Assembly (NCBI GenBank): GCA_964557125.1
Contig: CAZKYX010000042.1
Location: forward strand, 1-7,967
DNA from: CAZKYX01 sp964557125
GTDB lineage: Bacteria > Patescibacteriota > Microgenomatia > Levybacterales > GWA1-39-11
Direction of reading: 5' to 3'
DNA length: 7,967 bases
The notes beneath the pieces were generated by a model, which made no database searches, had not been told where the DNA came from, and saw nothing but the letters and a program-made list of their open reading frames with translations. The position numbers and the translations under genes are program-made. Every line of letters begins with the position of its first letter. Position 1 is the stretch's first letter. Below, one piece after another: positions 1 through 4,858 of this stretch.

Positions 1-8
1 CTCCTTTC
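1..8 (-). promoter_or_regulatory. Shine-Dalgarno sequence of a gene starting just left of the window
   Basis: Read on the minus strand, the last eight bases are GAAAGGAG, a strong ribosome binding site ending at the window edge. The start codon it serves would lie a few bases outside. The promoter/operator at 121-161 points the same way with no credible gene between them, so the off-window gene is probably the first gene of that transcript and a third target of the NrtR-like repressor. Its identity cannot be seen. Confidence 0.55.
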
Positions 9-120
9 TTTACTTTAATTGAATTTGTTTCTCCAAAATGTCAATGAACTTCATATATCCAAACGGCTAGTGCTTGGAAATGAAATGTATAATTTCATGG
101 TCTAATATATACACTATGTA

Positions 121-147
121 TATATAGTGTTATTTATACACTATATA
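121..147. promoter_or_regulatory. Putative NrtR operator 1 (left-edge transcript)
   Basis: This is a perfect 10-bp inverted repeat, TATATAGTGT, then 7 nt, then ACACTATATA. Its core AGTGT-N7-ACACT is identical to those at 2445-2465 and 4483-4507. It covers the -10 element of a minus-strand promoter, so binding would block RNA polymerase. Assignment to NrtR is inferred from the nrtR gene next door and from the site recurring in front of the NAD operon. The NrtR family is known to bind palindromes in promoters of NAD genes. Confidence 0.7.
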
Positions 148-161
148 GTAGACATAGTCAA
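133..161 (-). promoter_or_regulatory. Sigma-70-type promoter facing the left edge
   Basis: On the minus strand, TTGACT (161-156) is followed after 17 nt by TATAAA (138-133). Transcription would start near position 126 and run out of the window through a leader of about 125 nt that contains the small hairpin at 81-97. The -10 element lies inside operator 1. Confidence 0.65.
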
Positions 162-178
162 GCACTAATTACTGGTAC

Positions 179-253
179 GTCATCCTGAATTCAGTTCAGG
201 ATCTTATTTAGATTCCGAAACAAGAAATTTCAAGACTACGTCAGCGGAATGAC
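179..253. repeat. REP-like palindromic intergenic repeat
   Basis: The element begins with GTCATCC (179-185) and ends with the imperfect complement GGAATGAC (246-253). Inside is a strong hairpin: ATCCTGAA (182-189), a 5-nt loop, and TTCAGGAT (195-202). A second imperfect pair is AGGATCT (198-204) with AGATTCC (210-216). GTCATCCTGAA...TTCAGGATC ends are typical of dispersed short palindromic repeats in many bacterial genomes. No T-tract follows either strand of the main hairpin, so it is not a classic terminator. It sits directly downstream of nrtR and could still protect or end that mRNA. Confidence 0.6.
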
Positions 254-269
254 AAAAAACTAGGAAAAG

Positions 270-914
270 TTAGGAAATGAGGAGATTTACTGGATGGTTC
301 ACAAACTTATAAAGCTGAGCGGGGCGCTGTCGACCAGACGAAACACCATCAGCTTTTTGAAGTATATCCATAGAAAGAATCTTTTTTCTAAAATTCCTTT
401 TATCGATTTGCTTTTCAAGAATAACTTCATAAATCTTTTGCAGTTGAGTGAGGGTAAAAGAGTCGGGCAACAGAGAATGAACAATATTAGAGAATAATAT
501 TTTTTCCCTAATATTTGACAGCGCATAATTCACAATCTTGGCATGATCAAAAGCGAGTACTGGTAACTCTCTCACATTGGTCCACTCAGCTGCTTGCCTA
601 TCATTCTTTATTTCTAAAAAAGGAACAAATGCAAAATAACTGACTCCAATGGTTCTATCAACTGGGTCTCTTTTTACATCACCAAATGTATGGAGCTGCT
701 CTAGGTACACCCTTGTGATGCCCGTTTTTTCTTCAAGCACCCTGCTAGCAGCCGTTTCCAGTGCCTCACCTTCAAGCAATAGTCCCGCCGGAAGAGATAA
801 AACACCCTCAAAAGGGTCTCTTTCTCTTTTATACAAGGCTACCTTTAGCTCCCCTTCATGTATTGAGAGGATGACCATAACTGCTGCAACTCGTGGGTGG
901 GAAATGTTGTCCAT
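270..914 (-). CDS. nrtR: NrtR-type Nudix/winged-helix regulator of NAD metabolism
   Basis: This 214-residue protein has the two-part NrtR layout. The first part is a Nudix-fold effector domain (about residues 8-140). The second is a C-terminal winged helix-turn-helix (about 150-205) with the family-typical stretches FTLTQLQKIYE, DKRNFRKK and GRQRPAQLYKF. The Nudix box (G44 to I66) is degenerate: the catalytic REUxEE segment reads R58-V-L-E-E-K63, with Val and Lys replacing two glutamates. This fits a sensor rather than an enzyme. In the characterised family, ADP-ribose binding releases the repressor from DNA. It is the last gene of the NAD salvage operon, starting 3 bp after the kinase stop with no clear Shine-Dalgarno, so it is probably translated by coupling. 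It would repress its own operon through operator 2. It is full length; a plain Nudix hydrolase is unlikely given the wHTH tail. Confidence 0.9.
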   Translation of the reverse strand: MDNISHPRVAAVMVILSIHEGELKVALYKRERDPFEGVLSLPAGLLLEGEALETAASRVLEEKTGITRVYLEQLHTFGDVKRDPVDRTIGVSYFAFVPFLEIKNDRQAAEWTNVRELPVLAFDHAKIVNYALSNIREKILFSNIVHSLLPDSFTLTQLQKIYEVILEKQIDKRNFRKKILSMDILQKADGVSSGRQRPAQLYKFVNHPVNLLIS

Positions 915-916
915 AT

Positions 917-1453
917 CTATATTGTATCAATTACTCTCACTGAATCGCTAATCCTTTTATTGCGCGAACCTGAGACAATTATAAAAGGGGTCTGTTGCTT
1001 TTGCAATTCTTCCAAAAACCTCTTATGCATGTCGTGACGAATAAATTCTCCATCACGCGTCCCATCTTGGACAAAGGGAATATCAACGTCTGTCAAAATG
1101 TACAAATTGTATGCACGTGTATCAGCCAATTTTTTTACTGTCGGTGACATAAATCCCATATAGCGCTCGTGCCAAAGATTTGTCGCAAAAGCATTTGTAT
1201 CGCAAATAAGAATCTTGTTTGCCCTTTCCTTGAACCTATCTTCAAGCTTGTTCTGCTCTAAGGCAATATGCTCAAACTCCTCGCTTGTCCATGTATCGTT
1301 TTCAAGCTTATTATTTTTTTCACAATACTCTCTTCCATACTCGGCAACCCAGGCAGTCTTATAGTGCTTTGCAAGACTTTTTGCGAGTGTAGTTGTTCCT
1401 GTTGATTCTGCTCCTAAAACACATATTGTTTTAATTCTCTTTTCTTTCTCCAT
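917..1453 (-). CDS. nadR: NadR-type ribosylnicotinamide kinase (stand-alone RNK domain)
   Basis: This 178-residue protein matches the C-terminal kinase half of NadR, which phosphorylates nicotinamide riboside to NMN. Visible motifs are a P-loop GAESTGTTT (14-22), EYGREY (38-43), a Walker B-like CDTNAF (84-89) and a lid segment DIPFVQDGTRDG (124-135). The P-loop lysine (GxxxxGK) is Thr20 (codon ACA), an unusual substitution for a kinase. The rest of the domain looks intact, so I do not call it dead. NadR normally also carries an NMN adenylyltransferase domain; here that is a separate gene two positions upstream. The start overlaps the end of pnuC by 23 bp and is preceded by a moderate Shine-Dalgarno (GGAAG). 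It stands immediately before nrtR in the operon. Confidence 0.88.
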   Translation of the reverse strand: MEKEKRIKTICVLGAESTGTTTLAKSLAKHYKTAWVAEYGREYCEKNNKLENDTWTSEEFEHIALEQNKLEDRFKERANKILICDTNAFATNLWHERYMGFMSPTVKKLADTRAYNLYILTDVDIPFVQDGTRDGEFIRHDMHKRFLEELQKQQTPFIIVSGSRNKRISDSVRVIDTI

Positions 1454-1883
1454 ATATCTTCTTCCATTTCAAATACCCTGCTGTGGCAATGATTAGGAAA
1501 ATTACATATTCAAGAGCGATGAATTTTACATCCTTTACCCAATAGAGACCGATGCCAATGATGTCAACCAAAATCCACAAGTACCATGCTTCAAGCTTTC
1601 GGCGAATAAGAAGGATAGTTGCAGCAAAACTCATAACCGTTGTGAATGCATCAAGAAGTGGATATGAAGCAGCTTCTTTGAATATCATTGGTAATAGTAG
1701 ATGGATATTCCCCATNNNNNNNNNNNNNNNNNNNNNNNNNNNNNNNNNNNNNNNNNNNNNNNNNNNNNNNNNNNNNNNNNNNNNNNNNNNNNNNNNNNNN
1801 NNNNNNNNNNNNNNNCTCATTGGGTAATTCATAACCGTAAACATAACGGTGTTTATATTGAAAAAGTTTAAGAATTCATTCAT
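1431..1883 (-). CDS. pnuC: PnuC nicotinamide riboside transporter (interrupted by assembly gap)
   Basis: This is an inner-membrane facilitator for nicotinamide riboside; uptake is trapped by the downstream kinase. The N-terminal piece (about 22 residues, MNEFLNFFNINT...NYPM) and the C-terminal piece, from MGNIHLLLP on, both look like PnuC. The C-terminal piece contains the characteristic LDAFTTVMSFAATILL, RRKLEAWYLWILVDIIGIGLY and LEYVIFLIIATAGYLKWK, about three membrane helices. The middle lies in 100 N. PnuC proteins are usually above 200 residues and only about 116 are visible here, so roughly 100 residues seem to be missing and the true gap is probably near 300 bp, not 100. The start is secure: AGGAGG at 1896-1891 is 7 nt before the ATG. 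That ATG overlaps the TGA of the upstream gene (ATGA), indicating coupled translation. Confidence 0.9.
   Translation of the reverse strand: MNEFLNFFNINTVMFTVMNYPMXXXXXXXXXXXXXXXXXXXXXXXXXXXXXXXXXXMGNIHLLLPMIFKEAASYPLLDAFTTVMSFAATILLIRRKLEAWYLWILVDIIGIGLYWVKDVKFIALEYVIFLIIATAGYLKWKKIYGERKEN
1716..1815. other. Assembly gap (100 N) inside pnuC
   Basis: Exactly 100 undetermined bases, the usual placeholder for unknown length. Comparison with normal PnuC length suggests more sequence is missing than shown, covering the N-terminal and central membrane helices. Confidence 0.95.
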
Positions 1884-2422
1884 GCTGCTACCTCCTGTTT
1901 TTGTGCATTACTGGCAAAGTATTCCCAGACGACCGGTTCTAAATAGTCTTTCGCTGCTTCTGGATTTTCTCTCACTTTTGTTCCTGAAATTGGTATTTGC
2001 ACACGAGCCTTATCAACAAGAACATGTGTGTTACCCATATTTTCTGTCCATGCTGTTCCGTACTCTTCGGACGTAAATGCAAATTCCGGAATGAATCGCA
2101 AAAATTCAATTGTCTTTTTTGCCCAAAAAGGAGAATCGTTATCTCTATCTCCAAAGTCGTCCCACAACTTTTTAACATAAGCATCAGGATGAATTTTTTG
2201 GATCCAATCACGTCTCAGGTCCCCTGGTATATTTTCAGTTGGCTTCTCACAAACTACAACTGTTAGTGCATTGCAGCCGGCTGTAGCAGTATCTATTAAA
2301 AGCTTGTGACCTTTGTGTGGTGGGTAGAATTTCCCAAGAACAACTCCGGTGCCCTTTAGCATTACTGGCTTGTCCTGAGTCCCGATATCTTCGAGAGGGA
2401 TGAATTGTGCGTTTTCTTTCAT
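1880..2422 (-). CDS. nadR: NadR-type nicotinamide mononucleotide adenylyltransferase (stand-alone)
   Basis: This 180-residue cytidylyltransferase-fold enzyme joins NMN and ATP into NAD. It has the nucleotidyltransferase signature GKFYPPHKGH (30-39, HxGH-type) and ISGTKVREN (145-153, the ISxTxxR motif). It also has FTSEEYG (116-122) and HVLVDKAR (133-140), which match the central domain of NadR rather than NadD. There is no N-terminal helix-turn-helix and no fused kinase, both present in enterobacterial NadR. Residues 1-25 are a short extension; an internal start at Met21 is possible. It is the first gene of the operon, about 24 nt downstream of the predicted transcription start. No clear Shine-Dalgarno is seen. 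Its TGA stop overlaps the pnuC ATG. Operator 2 directly upstream implies control by the NrtR-type repressor. Confidence 0.88.
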   Translation of the reverse strand: MKENAQFIPLEDIGTQDKPVMLKGTGVVLGKFYPPHKGHKLLIDTATAGCNALTVVVCEKPTENIPGDLRRDWIQKIHPDAYVKKLWDDFGDRDNDSPFWAKKTIEFLRFIPEFAFTSEEYGTAWTENMGNTHVLVDKARVQIPISGTKVRENPEAAKDYLEPVVWEYFASNAQKQEVAA

Positions 2423-2444
2423 ATGTATAAATTCTAAAGTTTAA

Positions 2445-2465
2445 TTAGTGTTATTATTACACTAA
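2445..2465. promoter_or_regulatory. Putative NrtR operator 2 (NAD salvage operon)
   Basis: Perfect inverted repeat TTAGTGT, 7 nt, ACACTAA, sharing AGTGT-N7-ACACT with operators 1 and 3. It overlaps the -10 of the salvage operon promoter and also the TAG stop codon of the upstream 669-residue gene. A repressor bound here would shut the operon, including nrtR itself, and might hinder read-through from upstream. Confidence 0.8.
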
Positions 2466-2481
2466 GTATAGGCTTTGTCAA
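2453..2481 (-). promoter_or_regulatory. Promoter of the NAD salvage operon
   Basis: A consensus -35 TTGACA (2481-2476), 17-nt spacer and -10 AATAAT (2458-2453) lie on the minus strand. The -35 lies within the last codons of the 669-residue gene. The predicted start near 2446 leaves a leader of roughly 24 nt, too short for an NAD-type riboswitch, so control is best explained by the overlapping operator. Confidence 0.75.
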
Positions 2482-4471
2482 GAAATATTTTGTTCTCGGA
2501 GTATTTTTCAACTATTGCCTCGACGGTGCTTTTTAATGCCTGATAAGACTGGGTGTCCAATTTATTTTTTAGAGTTCCGACACCCGCTCCAATCCTACCT
2601 TCTTCTTTGAATATTTCTACTTGCATATTAATTCTAGTGTTTGCAAGCTCAGCACCACCAAAATCTTCTGTAAATGCATCTTCATAATTTTCGAGTCCAA
2701 TTTTACGGTCCTCAAACATTCTGTCGTCATCTCCAAAAAGTACGGTTTTGCTTTCTAAAATTTTTCCCATTTCAAATTTGCTTCCATTGTTTTCTAACAG
2801 AAACGGAAAGTATGTTTGATTTAAAGCCAAAATTCCCCTGTAGCCTTTCTCAGTTTTCTGAGATTCCAATGAGGTCATCATGACGCTGTTGTTAATAGGG
2901 AACCCTTTTTCAAGTAAGTTATCAATTGTATCTTTTAGTTCTGCGTCACCAGTTACCAAGTCTTGATAAAGATTTATTCTTGCTGTTTTTTCTTGAACAT
3001 CTTCAGCTGAGTACCTTTTATAGGTAAAAGTATATTCGCCACTCCCTATTTCAAAATCCTGCAGGATATCCAGTACTTTTGCATCACGGCTTATCCTGAC
3101 ATGCTTTTTCTTTTCTTCACATAAGGTTGCTATTACTCTTGCAGCTTCTGCAAGCATATTGCGAGACGTTAAAAGTCCAGGTACAAATGCGTACGCTTGC
3201 TCCTGATCCATGACTATCGTCTGTGATTGTATAGCGTCTAAAATATCTGGAATTTTTTTGCGGCGGGCTACAACATCTTTCTGTCCGACCAGAAGAGCGT
3301 CAATTGCAGTAATTGAATGTTCTGCTTTGCCACTATTGTTTATTTCGTTTATCCAAAAATCGTCAAGCTCAGATGTATTTTGGATTGATGCGGTGAGCTT
3401 TAATAGCATCGCATAGTAGTCTGGAATACCTGTGTATTCTACTTCTGGGGTGTTTTTAAACAAACCTTCTTTAATTTTTTCAATAAATATATTTTTAAGA
3501 TTTTCGAACTTTTCATCCGGGTAGATTACTCCTTCCGCAATCTGTAGGAGACCCGAAAGCCTAACCGTATCCTTTTCAATCTCACGGACTCCATTTTTCA
3601 CAGCCTCTCTTTTCAGGTATCGCTTTTTATAACTCCTTTTAAATTCTTCTGATGCTTCACTAAAGTGAATTGCTGGATGCTCATTGTCGTACTCGAAACC
3701 CCTTTTTGCTGCTAACATATTCTGCTCATTGCTTGGCTTCCCCCACTTCTTCTCTAAAAATTCCTCAAATGATTTCCAAGGTCTTATTGTTTTTCCAAGT
3801 TCCTCAACAAAATATTTCTTGAATTCTTCATCTTCTGAGCTAAGGTTGTAATCCAATCCATTTCTCCATAATGCATCACGCATGTCTCCATCTGTCAAAA
3901 GCTTACCTGCGTGTTCGATGCTTCCCTTATGATAACCTTCATTGAATTTTTCAGTAACTTTTTCTAATGATTTTTCATGTTCATACTCAGGTTGTTTTTT
4001 TGAAAGTTCGTCGATAAGAAGTTCACTAACCGATGCTGCGAAATTATTTCTAAATTCTTTATTTTCTGAATATGTATACAACCAGAGTGGGTAATCAGCC
4101 CTACTCTTGTCTCCCCTGTCATCTCTGCCATCTCTCATAATAGGACCCTTATCAAGGTGTTCCGCAATAAATTTTTTTGTCTTTTGCTTATCATCAAATA
4201 TTTTTTTATAGTCCTCGGGTGTTGTTACTTCTTCGCTGTATTTTTTTTCGTGAACCCCATACCATATAGTTCCATTTGGATAGTAAGTGATTGTGTCAGC
4301 ATAGCTGCATGTCCCAAAACCTGAAAATGCAAAGGGAGAAGTACTGTCAAATTTCGCATTCGGATGTTCTTTCATGAATTTTGAAAGTTCCATCTGTGCA
4401 ACTGCCGTTATTCCCTTGAAATCCTCAATTGAATGATGCTCTCGTTCTTTATATGAATTTTTTCTTTCCAT
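2462..4471 (-). CDS. Unrecognised 669-residue soluble protein under an NrtR-like operator
   Basis: I do not recognise this family. The protein is highly charged, has no signal peptide and no membrane segment, and contains only two cysteines that I can see (in GFGTCSYAD near residue 55 and ATLCEEKKK in the second half), so it is probably cytoplasmic. The N-terminal part (about 1-135) contains a glycine/aromatic stretch, PFAFSGFGTCSYADT (46-60) followed by NGTIWYGVHEKK, and a charged segment RDGRDDRGDKSRADYP (112-127). The middle is rich in charged, probably helical segments. The C-terminal 150 residues contain mixed hydrophobic and glycine-rich stretches (GYRGILALNQTYFPFLL, GGAELANTRINMQVEIF, GRIGAGVGTL). 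The ATG lies 21 nt after a strong -10 and lacks a clear Shine-Dalgarno. Its promoter is the mirror image in design of the NAD operon promoter, so it is probably co-regulated with NAD salvage. A role in NAD or ADP-ribose biology is inference from that context alone. The stop codon lies within operator 2. Confidence 0.85.
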   Translation of the reverse strand: MERKNSYKEREHHSIEDFKGITAVAQMELSKFMKEHPNAKFDSTSPFAFSGFGTCSYADTITYYPNGTIWYGVHEKKYSEEVTTPEDYKKIFDDKQKTKKFIAEHLDKGPIMRDGRDDRGDKSRADYPLWLYTYSENKEFRNNFAASVSELLIDELSKKQPEYEHEKSLEKVTEKFNEGYHKGSIEHAGKLLTDGDMRDALWRNGLDYNLSSEDEEFKKYFVEELGKTIRPWKSFEEFLEKKWGKPSNEQNMLAAKRGFEYDNEHPAIHFSEASEEFKRSYKKRYLKREAVKNGVREIEKDTVRLSGLLQIAEGVIYPDEKFENLKNIFIEKIKEGLFKNTPEVEYTGIPDYYAMLLKLTASIQNTSELDDFWINEINNSGKAEHSITAIDALLVGQKDVVARRKKIPDILDAIQSQTIVMDQEQAYAFVPGLLTSRNMLAEAARVIATLCEEKKKHVRISRDAKVLDILQDFEIGSGEYTFTYKRYSAEDVQEKTARINLYQDLVTGDAELKDTIDNLLEKGFPINNSVMMTSLESQKTEKGYRGILALNQTYFPFLLENNGSKFEMGKILESKTVLFGDDDRMFEDRKIGLENYEDAFTEDFGGAELANTRINMQVEIFKEEGRIGAGVGTLKNKLDTQSYQALKSTVEAIVEKYSENKIFLDKAYT

Positions 4472-4482
4472 AGCGTAATGTT

Positions 4483-4507
4483 ATTTAGTGTGATTATTAC
4501 ACTAAAT
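4483..4507. promoter_or_regulatory. Putative NrtR operator 3 (669-residue gene)
   Basis: Perfect 9-bp inverted repeat ATTTAGTGT, 7 nt (GATTATT), ACACTAAAT. It has the same core and spacing as operators 1 and 2, again overlapping the -10 hexamer. Recurrence with identical geometry at three promoters makes a shared repressor likely. Confidence 0.8.
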
Positions 4508-4521
4508 TAATTGCATGTCAA
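4493..4521 (-). promoter_or_regulatory. Promoter of the 669-residue gene
   Basis: Minus strand: TTGACA (4521-4516), 17-nt spacer, AATAAT (4498-4493). Both hexamers and the spacing equal those of the salvage operon promoter. Predicted transcription start is near 4486, about 15 nt before the ATG at 4471. Confidence 0.75.
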
Positions 4522-4545
4522 TACTTACGTTTGGCTTTTTTGTTT

Positions 4546-4804
4546 CTAGATTTTTGTTTTTTGCTTTCTATTCAGCTTGTCGGAGATTTTTGAGGCTATC
4601 NNNNNNNNNNNNNNNNNNNNNNNNNNNNNNNNNNNNNNNNNNNNNNNNNNNNNNNNNNNNNNNNNNNNNNNNNNNNNNNNNNNNNNNNNNNNNNNNNNNN
4701 GATACCAATGCATAGCAAACGCTAATATACTCAGGGTGAGTAAGTCCAATAGTATCTAGTTTTGTAAGAAGTTCCGGTTGTACATGTGTTTCTCGTTCTC
4801 TCAT
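4546..4804 (-). CDS. Unidentified gene broken by an assembly gap
   Basis: The readable N-terminal part is 34 residues (MRERETHVQPELL then TKLDTIGLTHPEYISVCYALV) and ends at 100 N. The other side of the gap gives one of two short tails, depending on the true gap length: IASKISDKLNRKQKTKI ending at 4546, or DSLKNLRQAE ending at 4568. I chose the ATG at 4804 because a TATAAT lies 10 nt before it; an in-frame ATG at 4843 would lie inside the promoter. I do not recognise the product. GLT followed by an EYISVCYAL helix faintly recalls the first helices of TrmB-like winged-helix regulators, but the register is off by one, so this is only a hint. The gap could also hide the junction of two genes. Confidence 0.5.
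4601..4700. other. Assembly gap (100 N)
   Basis: Exactly 100 undetermined bases of unknown true length, inside the unidentified gene. The reading frame cannot be followed across it. Confidence 0.95.
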
Positions 4805-4814
4805 ATGACGTGTG

Positions 4815-4843
4815 ATTATAGTGTTTCTAAAAATAAGATGCAA
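4815..4843 (-). promoter_or_regulatory. Promoter giving a near-leaderless mRNA for the gene at 4804
   Basis: Minus strand: TTGCAT (4843-4838), 17-nt spacer, TATAAT (4820-4815). The ATG begins 11 bases after the last T, so the leader would be only about 4 nt and no Shine-Dalgarno is possible. GTGTGATTAT (4810-4819) repeats the left half and spacer of operator 3, but the second half-site is absent. Confidence 0.6.
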
Positions 4844-4858
4844 CGGGAAACGTAAGAG

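Larger units (their letters stand above)
68..167. repeat. Nested inverted repeats around the left-edge operator
   Basis: Several dyads are stacked here. TAGTGCTTG at 68-76 is the exact complement of CAAGCACTA at 159-167. TGAAAT (81-86) pairs with ATTTCA (92-97) over a 5-nt loop. ACACTAT (111-117) pairs with ATAGTGT (124-130). The perfect 10-bp arms of the operator lie at 121-130 and 138-147. The recurring core is TAGTG/CACTA, the operator half-site, which suggests extra or cooperative repressor sites, though the stretch is AT-rich and some of the short dyads could be chance. Confidence 0.5.

Noticed and set aside
10..54. Minus-strand 14-codon ORF (MKFIDILEKQIQLK) in the left-edge leader, possible leader peptide
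   Set aside because: It has only a weak ribosome site, no attenuator-like hairpin follows inside the window, and an ORF this short is expected by chance.
270..2422. Phage-borne NAD salvage cassette (some large phages carry pnuC and nadR-like genes)
   Set aside because: No phage structural or replication genes are present; an NrtR repressor, a GT-C glycosyltransferase and a disulfide oxidoreductase fit a bacterial chromosome better.
2422..2452. Possible NAD-type riboswitch upstream of the salvage operon
   Set aside because: The predicted leader is only about 24 nt, too short for a known riboswitch; the operator explains control.
4333..4348. STS-like stretch (FDSTSPFAF) in the 669-residue protein as an ADP-ribosyltransferase R-S-E signature
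   Set aside because: I see no convincing upstream Arg motif or downstream ExE in the right order, and a single STS occurs by chance.
4809..4825. Fourth NrtR operator upstream of the gene at 4804
   Set aside because: Only the left half and spacer match; the right half reads GTGTT, not ACACT, so it is not a palindrome. Kept only as a half-site observation.
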